Assembly (NCBI GenBank): GCA_035647815.1
Contig: DASRMR010000006.1
Location: 1-64,000, forward strand
DNA: 64,000 bases
Origin: JAAYRQ01 sp035647815
Lineage (GTDB): Bacteria; Bacillota; Syntrophomonadia; Syntrophomonadales; Syntrophomonadaceae
Reading direction: 5' to 3'
The notes beneath the pieces were generated by a model, which was not told the origin of the DNA, did not search any database, and saw only the letters and a list, made by a program, of their open reading frames with translations. Below are positions 9,006 through 18,194 of this stretch, in pieces. The first letter of the stretch is position 1, and each line of letters begins with the position of its first letter. The translations under genes and the position numbers were made by a program.

Positions 9006-9980
9006 TTAATATATTCTTCTCTCCCGATTAGGCTTAAAATATCTCTCTATTACATCTGAATCTAAACAAGTATACAAAACCCTATTCATATCCTTTTTTC
9101 GCAATCTTACCCGGGCATCTACTAATTGTAACCAAGAAGGGATTCCCTGACCATTAGCAGGAGATAAAGTGAAAAGCAGATTTAAAGTATCTTCGATAGA
9201 TGATTCCTGTTCACCTATAAAATCACAAGCGATTGCTTGAGGTGAAGTGCTAAGTCTCGCAAATATAGTGTTATAATCTTTTTTAATTTTGTAATCAGAG
9301 TGTAAGTGAAGATATTCCCCTTTATTAAATAAACCGAACAATATTTCTCGGTCATAAATCCTAGGCCTATCAATCGATTCAATGCCTATCAGTGGAGCAA
9401 CTTCAGCTGTTGCAACTTCTTCTATTACTCCTACTAGAATAGTGTCATTTTGCACACATTCTTCACATAAAATATTCCAATTATCAAACTTGTCAAATAG
9501 TAAAAAACCTCCATCTAAGATTAGCATATAAGGCTTGTACTTTCTAACTGCAGCCAAGGCTGTCTTAAGTTCTAACTCTGCTAAAGCATTTTTCAGATAT
9601 AATTTTAAAGCTTCTTCATTAGAAATCCTCTTTTTCCGGGCTAAATCTTCTACTAACATCTCCACCTCAGGTGTTAATGGGGATAATGTTTGCGTATCTG
9701 TTAATTCTGGATAACCGGTAGTAGCTGCTAATGTACGCATAATGGCAATTGAGTATGGATAAGAAGATCCATACTCAATCCTAGAACCATCAACTGCTGT
9801 AATAGGTCGTTTATTAGTTAATATTTGTGACTCTGTGGGGGATAGTTTAGAAGCACCTTTAAATTCCCCTTTAGTCATTAATTTCTTTCTAACTATTTCA
9901 AGATTGTAAAAGTTAAACTTCTCACTTTTTAACTTTTTATTAAAATTCTGTAGTGACAAAACTATATCTTTATCGAACAT
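9006..9980 (-). CDS. nurA: NurA-domain nuclease
   Basis: A 324-residue NurA-family protein. The RNase H-like core shows TAVDGSR with its first catalytic aspartate and LILDGG with another, as in NurA 5'-3' nucleases that pair with HerA. The ATG at 9978-9980 is preferred because GGGG lies six bases ahead; a TTG 12 bases earlier is possible. It is the first gene of the end-resection operon nurA-herA-mre11-rad50N-coil-rad50C. The gene start is separated from the next upstream minus-strand gene by about 100 AT-rich bases that include a TATAAT box. Confidence 0.85.
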   Translation of the reverse strand: MFDKDIVLSLQNFNKKLKSEKFNFYNLEIVRKKLMTKGEFKGASKLSPTESQILTNKRPITAVDGSRIEYGSSYPYSIAIMRTLAATTGYPELTDTQTLSPLTPEVEMLVEDLARKKRISNEEALKLYLKNALAELELKTALAAVRKYKPYMLILDGGFLLFDKFDNWNILCEECVQNDTILVGVIEEVATAEVAPLIGIESIDRPRIYDREILFGLFNKGEYLHLHSDYKIKKDYNTIFARLSTSPQAIACDFIGEQESSIEDTLNLLFTLSPANGQGIPSWLQLVDARVRLRKKDMNRVLYTCLDSDVIERYFKPNRERRIY

Positions 9981-10085
9981 TTTATACCCCAATCTATTTA
10001 GTCATTTATATTATTATAAGTTTTCATGACTATAATTCCTAGGTAAAATGCCTAAAGATAGATGTATAAAGATAAAACATGTTCA

Positions 10086-10529
10086 TTAATCTAACAATAA
10101 TATCCTAGCCCCGATGGCAAGCAATGCAATACCTAAAATATCGATATATTGAAAATCGTATTTTTTCATACCAAATAATCCAAGAGAATCAATTAGTACT
10201 GCAGTAGAAACTTGAGCAACTATTATTGCTGTTGTAGCATTGCCTACCCCTATTTGTGGTATGGTTTTGACTACAGTAAAAATAATTAAGACATTTAAGA
10301 ACCCACCTAAATATGCATACCATGGTGCTTCAGTAAGCTTAGTTACAGAAGTAACTTTTGTGCCAATTACAAGTAAAATAATAAATACTGTTATTGTACC
10401 GATAACATGTACGATTAAAGTAGATTCCCATATACCTATAACTTTGCCTAGTATAGAATTAAGGGTTCCTTGTAGAGCCATAGCAGCACCTGAAACTGCT
10501 GCTATAACAAGATACATTAAGTTAGGCAT
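10086..10529 (-). CDS. DMT-type membrane protein, YdcZ/DUF606 family
   Basis: A 147-residue, very hydrophobic protein with about five membrane segments. The N-terminal MALQGTLNSILGK and the later NATTAIIVAQVSTAVLIDSLG patterns are typical of DUF606/YdcZ drug-metabolite-type transporters. The substrate is unknown. The ATG at 10527-10529 has GGAGG about ten bases upstream, preferred over an upstream frame extension. It follows the ZIP-family gene by about 60 bases and may be cotranscribed with it. Confidence 0.8.
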   Translation of the reverse strand: MPNLMYLVIAAVSGAAMALQGTLNSILGKVIGIWESTLIVHVIGTITVFIILLVIGTKVTSVTKLTEAPWYAYLGGFLNVLIIFTVVKTIPQIGVGNATTAIIVAQVSTAVLIDSLGLFGMKKYDFQYIDILGIALLAIGARILLLD

Positions 10530-10589
10530 AATATTATATCCTCCGGTTTTTATTTTATTGTCCGGTAGAATCAATTTTTTTATGCACTT

Positions 10590-11303
10590 TTAAAAAAAGG
10601 TAGCCATAAGCATAATAAAGACACCTAACCAAAACCCTAGCCATCTAATGCTTTTGTCCCTTATACCAGCCTGTGGCCATAATTGGAATATTACTAGATA
10701 GATCATTATCCCAGAAGTTAGTCCTAGCAAAAACGGTAAAAATTGAGGTAATGTTGCAACTGCGAGTTTACCTATAATTGTTCCTAATGGAGTTATTAAA
10801 CCTATTAAGAAGATTTGTCTTAATATTTTCAATTTACTTACTCCTGCCATTATTAAAGGTGCAGCAATCGCCATTCCCTCAGGTATGTTATGTATACCTA
10901 TACCTAGTGCTATAACTATTCCTGTACGACTTTTCATTTCACTTCCTAAGGCGATTGCCATCCCTTCTGGTAAATCATGTAAGGCAATACCGAGCATGAT
11001 CAAATATCCCAAACTGACTAGTGTTTCACCAGCAGAAAAGCGTTTTAAAACTAGCTTATCAATAATAAATAAAAGCATCATACCTAAGATTACACCGCTG
11101 AAAGCATTTTTGTATCCAGAAAAAATAATAGCTGATGGCAACATATCAAATACAACTACAGCTATCATGACCCCAGATGCTAAACCTAAAAATATGGCTA
11201 AACTTCTATTGCTCCAACTCTTCTTAATAAATAATAATAATGCTCCTAAAGCAGTACAAATTCCAGCTGCACAACTTATCAATAAAATCTTATCAAAAAT
11301 CAT
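10590..11303 (-). CDS. ZIP-family divalent metal transporter
   Basis: A 237-residue protein with eight predicted membrane segments and the two diagnostic ZIP metal-site motifs HDLPEGMAIALG and HNIPEGMAIA in adjacent helices. ZIP proteins carry zinc or other divalent cations into the cytoplasm. The ribosome binding site GGTGGG is well placed before the ATG. No metal-box operator was recognised upstream. The specific metal is not deducible. Confidence 0.9.
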   Translation of the reverse strand: MIFDKILLISCAAGICTALGALLLFIKKSWSNRSLAIFLGLASGVMIAVVVFDMLPSAIIFSGYKNAFSGVILGMMLLFIIDKLVLKRFSAGETLVSLGYLIMLGIALHDLPEGMAIALGSEMKSRTGIVIALGIGIHNIPEGMAIAAPLIMAGVSKLKILRQIFLIGLITPLGTIIGKLAVATLPQFLPFLLGLTSGIMIYLVIFQLWPQAGIRDKSIRWLGFWLGVFIMLMATFF

Positions 11304-11460
11304 GTATATCCCACCACATTGTTTTTCTATGTTTATGATTAAATTTTATAAATTAGGCACCTAAAATCTAAAATATAAATAACTAGTTTATTAGCATGAT
11401 TTAAAGTTCTAAAATTAACTAGTATTACATATTTTTCTAACAGAGGGAGGTGTATAAGAA

Positions 11461-11832
11461 ATGGATAGATTAAAATCAGTAGAATTGAAAGCAATTGCAA
11501 GTACTTTATCTATTTCTTTTTTTCTATGTATTATTGTAGCAGGCATAATATACTACAGCGGATTAAGAGAAACGCTACTTCCTACAATAGGAAAAATAAT
11601 TTTAGCTATTTCTATTTTCACAGCTGGCTCTTATGTAAGTAAATTTTACGCAAATAAAGGCTTAGTACATGGAATAAGTGTTGGTATTATCTTTTTCATA
11701 TTAATGTTGATAGCTACTTTTATATTTAGTAAATCTGCAATTAGTTTAACATCGTTTTTCTATAACTTAGCTGTTTGTTTAATAGCTGGAGGTTTAGGAG
11801 GTATCTTAGGTATCGGTTTAAGTGATAATTAA
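11461..11832 (+). CDS. TIGR04086-type integral membrane protein
   Basis: A 123-residue protein with four membrane segments, a short charged N-terminus and a glycine-rich last segment (AGGLGGILGIGL). Pattern and length match the TIGR04086 family, found in spore-forming Firmicutes and of unknown function. GAGGGAGGTG lies just before the ATG. The gene is monocistronic and followed by a stem-loop. Confidence 0.7.
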   Translation: MDRLKSVELKAIASTLSISFFLCIIVAGIIYYSGLRETLLPTIGKIILAISIFTAGSYVSKFYANKGLVHGISVGIIFFILMLIATFIFSKSAISLTSFFYNLAVCLIAGGLGGILGIGLSDN

Positions 11833-11838
11833 TAATAA

Positions 11839-11858
11839 AGCCGGCCTAATGGCCGGCT
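11839..11858. terminator. Stem-loop between convergent small genes
   Basis: A perfect 8-bp stem AGCCGGCC/GGCCGGCT with a TAAT loop. Read on the minus strand it is followed by a T-rich stretch (TTTATTATTAATT), so it can terminate the 28-aa gene to its right. On the plus strand the tail is not U-rich. Confidence 0.6.
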
Positions 11859-11869
11859 ATGAGTTGTTA

Positions 11870-11956
11870 CTACAAGTTAAATAATTCAGAAAGAACCAGT
11901 AGCACTATCCCGCAGATTATAAGGCTGATGCCGATAATCATGCGTAGATTAGCCAT
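11870..11956 (-). CDS. 28-residue single-span membrane peptide
   Basis: A short frame encoding MANLRMIIGISL followed by a continuous hydrophobic helix and ending SELFNL. It starts with ATG eight bases after AAGGGGGAG, an excellent ribosome binding site, and is followed by a terminator hairpin. The arginine before the helix predicts a cytoplasmic N-terminus. Function unknown. The signal, start and terminator together support a genuine gene in spite of its size. Confidence 0.6.
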   Translation of the reverse strand: MANLRMIIGISLIICGIVLLVLSELFNL

Positions 11957-12140
11957 TGGCTCTCCCCCTTTTTGCAACTAAATGTAATATAAGTTCTTTA
12001 TCCCCAAACTTTTAGTAAAAGGTTACGCACAAAATCAGGAATCCTTATATAATAAACCCGCACTTAATAAGCCCCCTTTTAGCTTTAATTAGTTATAATT
12101 CATATTATGAAATATGTTAGTGTTAGGTTACTATTTTAAG

Positions 12141-14180
12141 CTATCCTTTTTTTTGCAGAAAATCTTTTATAGAAGCTTGGTTAATATTATGAACATTTTT
12201 AATAGGAATGCTCCTCCTAAAAGAAGCCCCATATCTTTTAGTTATTATACGGTTGTCTAAAACAATTGCTACACCATGATCAGATTCACTTCTGATTAAC
12301 CTACCTAAACCTTGTTTAAAACGCATAACCGCATCTGGTAAAGAAAAAGTCATAAAAGTACTTAAACCTTGATTAGTACAATGTTTATCATATGCAGATG
12401 AAAAAGGGTCTGTAGGAGGTTTAAATGGCAACTTGACTATTACTAAGCAAGTAAGCATATCTCCTTTCAAGTCTACCCCTTCCCAAAAGCTATCTAAGCC
12501 CATAAGAACACTATTACTATTAGCCATAAAAGAGTTTAAAATATTAGTAGCCTCACCATCTTCGTTTTGTACTAATAATTCAATATTATTTTCTAAGGCA
12601 AAAGGTCTTATTACATCAGCACAATACTTCATTTGTTTGCGAGCAGTAAAAAGTATTAAAGTGCGTCCTCGAGTAATATTTATAATTTCTTTTATGAGTA
12701 ATGCAATTTCTGCAGAGAATTTTTCGCTTTGAGGTTCTGGTAAATCATCAATCACTAATAATTTAGCCTGTTTATCATAAGAAAAAGGAGAATGAGAGAT
12801 AAAGGTTTTTAATCTTTCATCAGTTTCTATATTGCTTAATCCGCTTTTAGTAATAAAAAAGTCAAATTTATCATCGATTGTAAGTGTAGCAGATACCATT
12901 ATTAGACTTTCCAGTTTTTCATATAAGCTTTCATGGAGTGCAGTACCGATTTCAATAACTGATGATACTAGTGATTCAATTTCACCCTTTCTCCATTCCA
13001 CCCAGACTAAACTAACATTACTCTGCAAATCTTCTTCCATTATTTTAAATAATGTATCAGATGACTCTCTTAATAAAGAATTTAGTAATATAAAATCACT
13101 ATCATCTGATTTAATCATTTCCAGCTGATAAATAAGTCTATTTAATACTTCTATCAACTCTAGGTAAGAATCATGAACCTGGATAAATTTCTCGCTTTCA
13201 ACTATGTCGTTAGTTATTATTCTAGTCGATTGTTCACGGTTAGTTTGTTTAATACATTTTTGGATACTAGCTTGAAAATTATTAAGACTAACTTTGGTGC
13301 GGTCTACTAATGTCTTACATTCATCGATTATTACTCCCTTATCTGGCAGCTCTTTTTTTAGTCTGCCTAAATGACCTTTATCGAATGGTTTATAGTAAAT
13401 TCCTTTTAGAATATCTTGCATTTCAGTAAATGTTGCTCTATTAGATAATCTAGTAAATGCTTCCCGATCAATATTATGTGCCTCATCAATAATTAAGTAT
13501 TTATATTCTGGTAATATACTATTATCCACCATAACATCACTTAACAATAGAGCATGATTAACTACGATAATACCTGCATTATCTAAACTACGAATCATTT
13601 TTAGCCGAAAACATTTGTCATGATATTTACAAGCTTCTTTAGCACAGCTTTTACGGTCTGCAGCTACAATCCACCATTGATTCATTAACTCCGATTGTAA
13701 GTTAAGCTCTTTTTTATCACCACTTTTGGTTCGCTCTGCCCAGCCTAAAATCCTTTCTATAAATACTGTTTCAGATGGGCTCATTTCACGTTTTCCGGCT
13801 AGAATATTCATATATTTATTCCAACATAAATAGTTTTCCCGTCCTTTAGCTTCAGCAACTCTAATATTTGTTTTTATAGTTTTTAATACATTAGGCAAGT
13901 CTCTTTCAATTAATTGTTCTTGCAAAGCTTTAGTCCTCGTAGAAATTACTACTTTCTCACCTTCAGTAGTTGCCCATATTACGGATGGAAATAAATAAGC
14001 ATAAGTTTTACCCACCCCAGTTCCAGCTTCAGCAACTAAAAATTCTTTATTGAAAAATGATTTATAAATTTCATCTGCCAATTCTGCCTGATCAGCCCTA
14101 TATATATAATCATCAATTAGATTAGAAAGTGCATTTCCATCTTGGAAATATTCTGATACTGCTGGAGTAATTAATTCCAT
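12141..14180 (-). CDS. dinG: DinG/XPD-type ATP-dependent DNA helicase
   Basis: Superfamily 2 helicase of 679 residues. Walker A lies in AGTGVGKT (52-59). Four cysteines that should bind an iron-sulfur cluster are at C119, C179, C184 and C190, and the Walker B box reads IIDEAHNID. The C-terminal motifs FWEGVDLKG and RFKQGLGRLIRS are typical of DinG/YoaA-like 5'-3' helicases. No exonuclease domain is fused, unlike Bacillus DinG. It unwinds D-loops, R-loops or forked DNA in repair. It lies about 50 bases downstream of the DUF3343 gene, possibly in one operon with it. Confidence 0.93.
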   Translation of the reverse strand: MELITPAVSEYFQDGNALSNLIDDYIYRADQAELADEIYKSFFNKEFLVAEAGTGVGKTYAYLFPSVIWATTEGEKVVISTRTKALQEQLIERDLPNVLKTIKTNIRVAEAKGRENYLCWNKYMNILAGKREMSPSETVFIERILGWAERTKSGDKKELNLQSELMNQWWIVAADRKSCAKEACKYHDKCFRLKMIRSLDNAGIIVVNHALLLSDVMVDNSILPEYKYLIIDEAHNIDREAFTRLSNRATFTEMQDILKGIYYKPFDKGHLGRLKKELPDKGVIIDECKTLVDRTKVSLNNFQASIQKCIKQTNREQSTRIITNDIVESEKFIQVHDSYLELIEVLNRLIYQLEMIKSDDSDFILLNSLLRESSDTLFKIMEEDLQSNVSLVWVEWRKGEIESLVSSVIEIGTALHESLYEKLESLIMVSATLTIDDKFDFFITKSGLSNIETDERLKTFISHSPFSYDKQAKLLVIDDLPEPQSEKFSAEIALLIKEIINITRGRTLILFTARKQMKYCADVIRPFALENNIELLVQNEDGEATNILNSFMANSNSVLMGLDSFWEGVDLKGDMLTCLVIVKLPFKPPTDPFSSAYDKHCTNQGLSTFMTFSLPDAVMRFKQGLGRLIRSESDHGVAIVLDNRIITKRYGASFRRSIPIKNVHNINQASIKDFLQKKG

Positions 14181-14229
14181 TTATATCTCCTCTACATATT
14201 AAAGCATTATAAATAAGTTGGCTTATTTT

Positions 14230-14508
14230 TCAAACTAACTTTTCCAAATAGTTCTTATTATCTATCTTGTCAACTTTATAAATAGCAGCTACTTGTATTT
14301 TATGCTTATTCAATAGTTCTTTGATTTTTAAATAATCACTCGATCTTACCTTGATAGATAAACCACAACTGGTAGATATTTCTCTTAAAGTTGGAATTGT
14401 CGTAAATTCCATATTTACTGATTTTAAAATTTTTTCTGCCTTAAGCGAATGTGATGTCGTTTGAAATGTAAACAAATGATAATTATTTAATTTAATAAGA
14501 TTCTCCAC
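14230..14508 (-). CDS. DUF3343 family protein
   Basis: A 92-residue protein with the DUF3343 pattern: an N-terminal HLFTFQTTSHSLKAEKIL block, a central IPTLREISTSCGLSIKV motif with a conserved cysteine, and a short Lys-rich tail. Such proteins are often found beside selenium or sulfur-transfer genes, but none is nearby here. It is 11 bases downstream of the thioesterase gene, so the two are probably cotranscribed with dinG. Function unknown. Confidence 0.8.
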   Translation of the reverse strand: MENLIKLNNYHLFTFQTTSHSLKAEKILKSVNMEFTTIPTLREISTSCGLSIKVRSSDYLKIKELLNKHKIQVAAIYKVDKIDNKNYLEKLV

Positions 14509-14519
14509 TTAAAACACTC

Positions 14520-14948
14520 CTATTTTACCATCCCAGCTACATTGAAAAAAGTTCCCTTGCAATGTAAAAGAAGTTTGTCTTCTGCAAAAACCTTTGCTTC
14601 AACAAAATGTAGATTTTTTCCTGATCTTAAAACTTGGCCTTTAGCTATTATTTCCTGATTTATCGGAGCTAAGGAAATAAAAGAAGTAGACATATCAATA
14701 GTCACACCGAGATTACCCAGACTACGGATGGCATTACCCATAGCTGCATCTGCTATAGACATTAATAATCCACCATGAACTATCCCCATAGGATTAGTAT
14801 GTTTTTCAGTCGGGGTTACTTTAAAAACTGCTTCCCCAGAACCTAGTTCAGCTAGTTCAATACTTAACAAATTGTAAAAAGGAGTTTCTCGTATACTTTT
14901 TTCAATATCATTAAATATTAATTCATCGATGCCGTTGTTAATTGCCAT
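14520..14948 (-). CDS. PaaI-type hotdog thioesterase
   Basis: A 142-residue single hotdog domain. The PaaI/YbgC-like motif NPMGIVHGGLLMSIADAAMG is complete, with the HGG turn and the catalytic acidic residue after it. It should hydrolyse acyl- or aryl-CoA thioesters in the cytoplasm; the substrate is unknown. The ATG at 14946-14948 has GGAGG nine bases upstream. A GTG 15 bases earlier would lie in that ribosome binding site and is rejected. Confidence 0.9.
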   Translation of the reverse strand: MAINNGIDELIFNDIEKSIRETPFYNLLSIELAELGSGEAVFKVTPTEKHTNPMGIVHGGLLMSIADAAMGNAIRSLGNLGVTIDMSTSFISLAPINQEIIAKGQVLRSGKNLHFVEAKVFAEDKLLLHCKGTFFNVAGMVK

Positions 14949-15083
14949 GTAATCAACCTCCACACAAAAATATTAATATTAAAACATAATCTTTATTAAA
15001 GATGCCCATTATTTAACAATACAAGTTATTAATAAATCCCTATCTAGTAGCACAGATTAAATTTTAAAGGAGAGGAATTAGAT

Positions 15084-15254
15084 ATGTTAGTTCGTAATTT
15101 TCACCTTATAATTTTAATTGTTATTATTTGTTCTGTTATAGCAGGAGGTCTTTTAATAACATATATACAAAAGAATGATAATCCTAATTTCATCACAACT
15201 CCAAAACCTAAAATAGTATATAACCTAAATAGTGCCCTTTTAACTACTAATTAA
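15084..15254 (+). CDS. 56-residue membrane-anchored peptide
   Basis: The frame encodes MLVRNFHLIILIVIICSVIA, a strong hydrophobic helix, followed by a polar tail of about 30 residues ending LLTTN. AAAGGAGAGG stands before the ATG at good distance. Its stop directly abuts the stop of the convergent cardiolipin synthase gene. It is not recognised as a known family. It could be a membrane-anchored small protein with an extracytoplasmic tail. Confidence 0.55.
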   Translation: MLVRNFHLIILIVIICSVIAGGLLITYIQKNDNPNFITTPKPKIVYNLNSALLTTN

Positions 15255-16790
15255 TTACATCAATGGAGCAAAAGCACGTAATACTAATCTAGCCAACCTC
15301 TTATGCATTTTTACATTAATCATACTTTCTAGTGTAATTTCTTGACACACTTCTAGAGTAGTTAGAAAATCGTTTTTTATATCGAAAACAGTATCAGTTT
15401 TATACATCCAAACACCACATTCAAAGTGTAAGTATAGACTTCTATAATCCATGTTAATTGTCCCCACAATACCATATTCATCATCAGCAACAAAAGTTTT
15501 AGAATGAATGAACCCTGGAGTATATTCATAAATTCTTGCACCTGCTTCTACTAGGTTTTTATAGTAGGATCTAGTAACCGAATGTACATACCATTTATCC
15601 GGGTAGAAAGGAGTTATAATACGAACATCAACCCCACTTTTAGCAGCAGATGTTAATGCTGTTACTATTTCATTACTAATAATCAAATACGGTGTCGTTA
15701 TATATAAATACCTTTTAGCTTTATTAATAAGGTTTAGATGGATTATTTCCCCAACTGCTTCGTCATCTAAAGGATTATCTGCAAATGGTTGTATATAACC
15801 ATTTGCCTCATCTTCATAAGTCAACGAAAAGGGGTTTTTAAATTGATTAAAATCCTCATCAATCCCTCTAATATAATCCCACATAGATAAAAACATTACT
15901 GTTAAACTCCAAACTGCCTCACCTTTAATCATAATAGCAGTATCTTTCCAATGACCATATCTTTCAAATTCATTTATATATTCATCCGCGAGATTAATAC
16001 CACCAGTAAAACCTGTATGCCCATCAATTACGACAATTTTACGATGGTCACGATTATTTATCCTAGGTGATAGTATAGGTATTAAGGGATTAAAAACTCC
16101 ACATTTAATCCCCATCTTTTCTAGTTCTTCATAGTATTTATAAGGTAGTTTCATTAAACAACCTATATCATCATATATCACTCGAACATCTACACCAGCT
16201 TCTGCCTTTTCCACCAGTATTTCTAGTACACTATCCCACATTATACCTTTCTCAATTATAAAATATTCCAAGAAAATAAAATGTTCAGCTTTTTTTAATT
16301 CTTGCTTTAATCGTTCAAATTTTATTTCACCTTCAGAAAGATATTCACTAGCAGTATTTTTATATGGTGGGTAATAAGCGAAATTCTGAATATATCTGGA
16401 TTGATTAAGAGCATTTGCATTAAAAGATCCGATTTCATCTAGAATCTCATTTTGCTGAACTAAAACTTCCTTAGTTCTATCCTCAATATACTTCATTTTT
16501 TTTCTAGTTCGTCTTCCTAGTCTATTTCCCCCAAAGAAGATATAAAACAATCCTCCAAAAATCGGGAATATCAATATGGGAATAATCCACGCTATCTTGT
16601 AAGCTGGATTACTATTGTTACTGATAATTATAAGTACTACCAAAACACTTAAAAGTATACTTCCTCCATAGAAAAAGGCAAAATAATCTTGTAATTTTAT
16701 GATTACAGCTATTAATACTGTTAGTTGTAAAGCTAAGGCGAAACCTATCAGAACTAACCGGTGAAACAGAACGTTCCTAATAAACCGCAT
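15255..16790 (-). CDS. cls: Cardiolipin synthase
   Basis: Phospholipase-D-superfamily enzyme of 511 residues that condenses two phosphatidylglycerols to cardiolipin at the membrane. Two N-terminal membrane segments are followed by two PLD domains. The HKD boxes are NRDHRKIVVIDGHTGFTGG (first) and HSKTFVADDEYGIVGTINMD (second). Both contain H, K and D, so the enzyme should be active. It stands alone, converging with the 56-residue peptide gene. Confidence 0.95.
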   Translation of the reverse strand: MRFIRNVLFHRLVLIGFALALQLTVLIAVIIKLQDYFAFFYGGSILLSVLVVLIIISNNSNPAYKIAWIIPILIFPIFGGLFYIFFGGNRLGRRTRKKMKYIEDRTKEVLVQQNEILDEIGSFNANALNQSRYIQNFAYYPPYKNTASEYLSEGEIKFERLKQELKKAEHFIFLEYFIIEKGIMWDSVLEILVEKAEAGVDVRVIYDDIGCLMKLPYKYYEELEKMGIKCGVFNPLIPILSPRINNRDHRKIVVIDGHTGFTGGINLADEYINEFERYGHWKDTAIMIKGEAVWSLTVMFLSMWDYIRGIDEDFNQFKNPFSLTYEDEANGYIQPFADNPLDDEAVGEIIHLNLINKAKRYLYITTPYLIISNEIVTALTSAAKSGVDVRIITPFYPDKWYVHSVTRSYYKNLVEAGARIYEYTPGFIHSKTFVADDEYGIVGTINMDYRSLYLHFECGVWMYKTDTVFDIKNDFLTTLEVCQEITLESMINVKMHKRLARLVLRAFAPLM

Positions 16791-16857
16791 ATTTGTTCAC
16801 ACCTTCAAAATTTCTTAACTATAACTTGATAGTTATTATAAACATATTTAATAGAAA

Positions 16858-16910
16858 AAACGGGAATATCCTTTAAATTTCTTTTTGGACAATCTTGGAT
16901 AACCCCGTTT
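16858..16910 (-). terminator. Terminator of the glycogen/methyltransferase operon
   Basis: An imperfect long hairpin (AAACGGG and TATCC pairings with a two-base internal mismatch) closes to TTTTTTC on the minus strand, about 55 bases after the methyltransferase stop. It ends the operon that starts at the GT4 gene. Confidence 0.65.
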
Positions 16911-16963
16911 GTGCTTATTTAACTATAATTATATGTAATTATCCATAATCATAAAACAACTCC

Positions 16964-18172
16964 TTATAATTTCTCATAGACAGCAAATAATTGTAGAGCT
17001 ACTTCATCAAATGGCGTACTTTTTAATTCTTCAGCTAATTCCTTGGCTGGTGAACGTTCAGCTACTTCTATGAAATCAGTCCATTTCATGTAATCAAATG
17101 GTACCATCTCAGCATTAGTAAATCCTACCTTAGTAAATAACTCATTTAATGATTCTGGGTCAAAATGGTGCATATGCAGCATAGCCGGAAAAATAGAACC
17201 ATCTATACTTTCATGAATTCTTTGTTCAACTTCACCATATTTAGTCGGTGCCGTAACAAACACTTTTCCACCTTTTTTAACCACTCTGCCAAATTGTTCG
17301 ATTATTTTAGTCGGGTTAAATGTATGCTCTAAAACATCGAGACAATTTACAGCACCAAAAAACTTATCCTCATACGGAATTGAGTCTAAACTACCTTCTT
17401 TAAATTCAACTTCTTTTGACTTACCTGCTAACAATGATTCAGCCGTAGGGAAATTACCTACTACATGCATAACCCCAAGTTCTTCTTCAATTAATTTTAT
17501 AACTTGAGGAAAAACTTGTTTTTCCCCCTTTTTCATCATTTCGGACAATGCAACAGCTCTTTCTAGCCTCGTTTTACAAACATCAATAGCATATACTGGC
17601 AGATACTGGCTCATAACCAAAGTTGCAAATCCCGCACCACAACCGGCATCTAGCACATTGCCATGTATTTCCTTAATCCTAGGATAAACAAAGTTTAGAA
17701 AAGATAATTCACCACCCGAAGAAAAGTTTTGCAGAGCAATAATTTCGTTCATAGTGAACATATCTTCCTGACTAATTTGACTTCCGATTTCTTCTCTAAA
17801 CCAATTGCGTAACTCAACATCTTCGTTGAGTAATAATATAATTTCATCTATATTTTCGGTATTACATTTAGATGTTAATTTTGCCTTTTGTTCATCATTC
17901 AAAACTCCCCATATATATTTGATGAAAAAAGGAAAACATACATTGTCATTTACATTAAAAAGTATTGCTTGATCAGGTCGTTCTTCTCTTAATTTAGATG
18001 TTGCTTTATGGAATTTAAGTAAAAAATCAATAGCTTCTTCATCTTTGCGAGAGAACATATCTACATAAGCTGGAGATAAATTTTCATGCTCATCTATTAA
18101 ATCACTATACATTTTAAGTACATCAGAATCTATTTCCTTAAAATAATAATCTAGAAATTGTTTAAGAACCAT
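16964..18172 (-). CDS. Class I SAM-dependent methyltransferase with unknown N-terminal domain
   Basis: A 402-residue protein. Residues about 170-330 form a methyltransferase: SAM motif VLDAGCGAGFA, then GSLDSIPYEDKFFGAVNCLD and the post-motif LEHTFNPTKIIEQFGRV with VKKGGKVFVTAP. The first 160 residues are helical, acidic and unrecognised. The gene follows the GH57 glucanotransferase by 22 bases and is the last of that operon before a terminator. It might therefore modify a carbohydrate or polysaccharide-bound acceptor, or simply be a passenger. The substrate is unknown. Confidence 0.8.
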   Translation of the reverse strand: MVLKQFLDYYFKEIDSDVLKMYSDLIDEHENLSPAYVDMFSRKDEEAIDFLLKFHKATSKLREERPDQAILFNVNDNVCFPFFIKYIWGVLNDEQKAKLTSKCNTENIDEIILLLNEDVELRNWFREEIGSQISQEDMFTMNEIIALQNFSSGGELSFLNFVYPRIKEIHGNVLDAGCGAGFATLVMSQYLPVYAIDVCKTRLERAVALSEMMKKGEKQVFPQVIKLIEEELGVMHVVGNFPTAESLLAGKSKEVEFKEGSLDSIPYEDKFFGAVNCLDVLEHTFNPTKIIEQFGRVVKKGGKVFVTAPTKYGEVEQRIHESIDGSIFPAMLHMHHFDPESLNELFTKVGFTNAEMVPFDYMKWTDFIEVAERSPAKELAEELKSTPFDEVALQLFAVYEKL

Positions 18173-18194
18173 AACATCCTCCCCTAAACATTAG

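Noticed and set aside
8993..9006. Possible anti-phage HerA system (HerA with SIR2 or DUF4297 effector)
   Set aside because: The partner is NurA, and Mre11/Rad50-like genes follow, so DNA-end resection is the better reading. A defence role is not excluded but has no support here.
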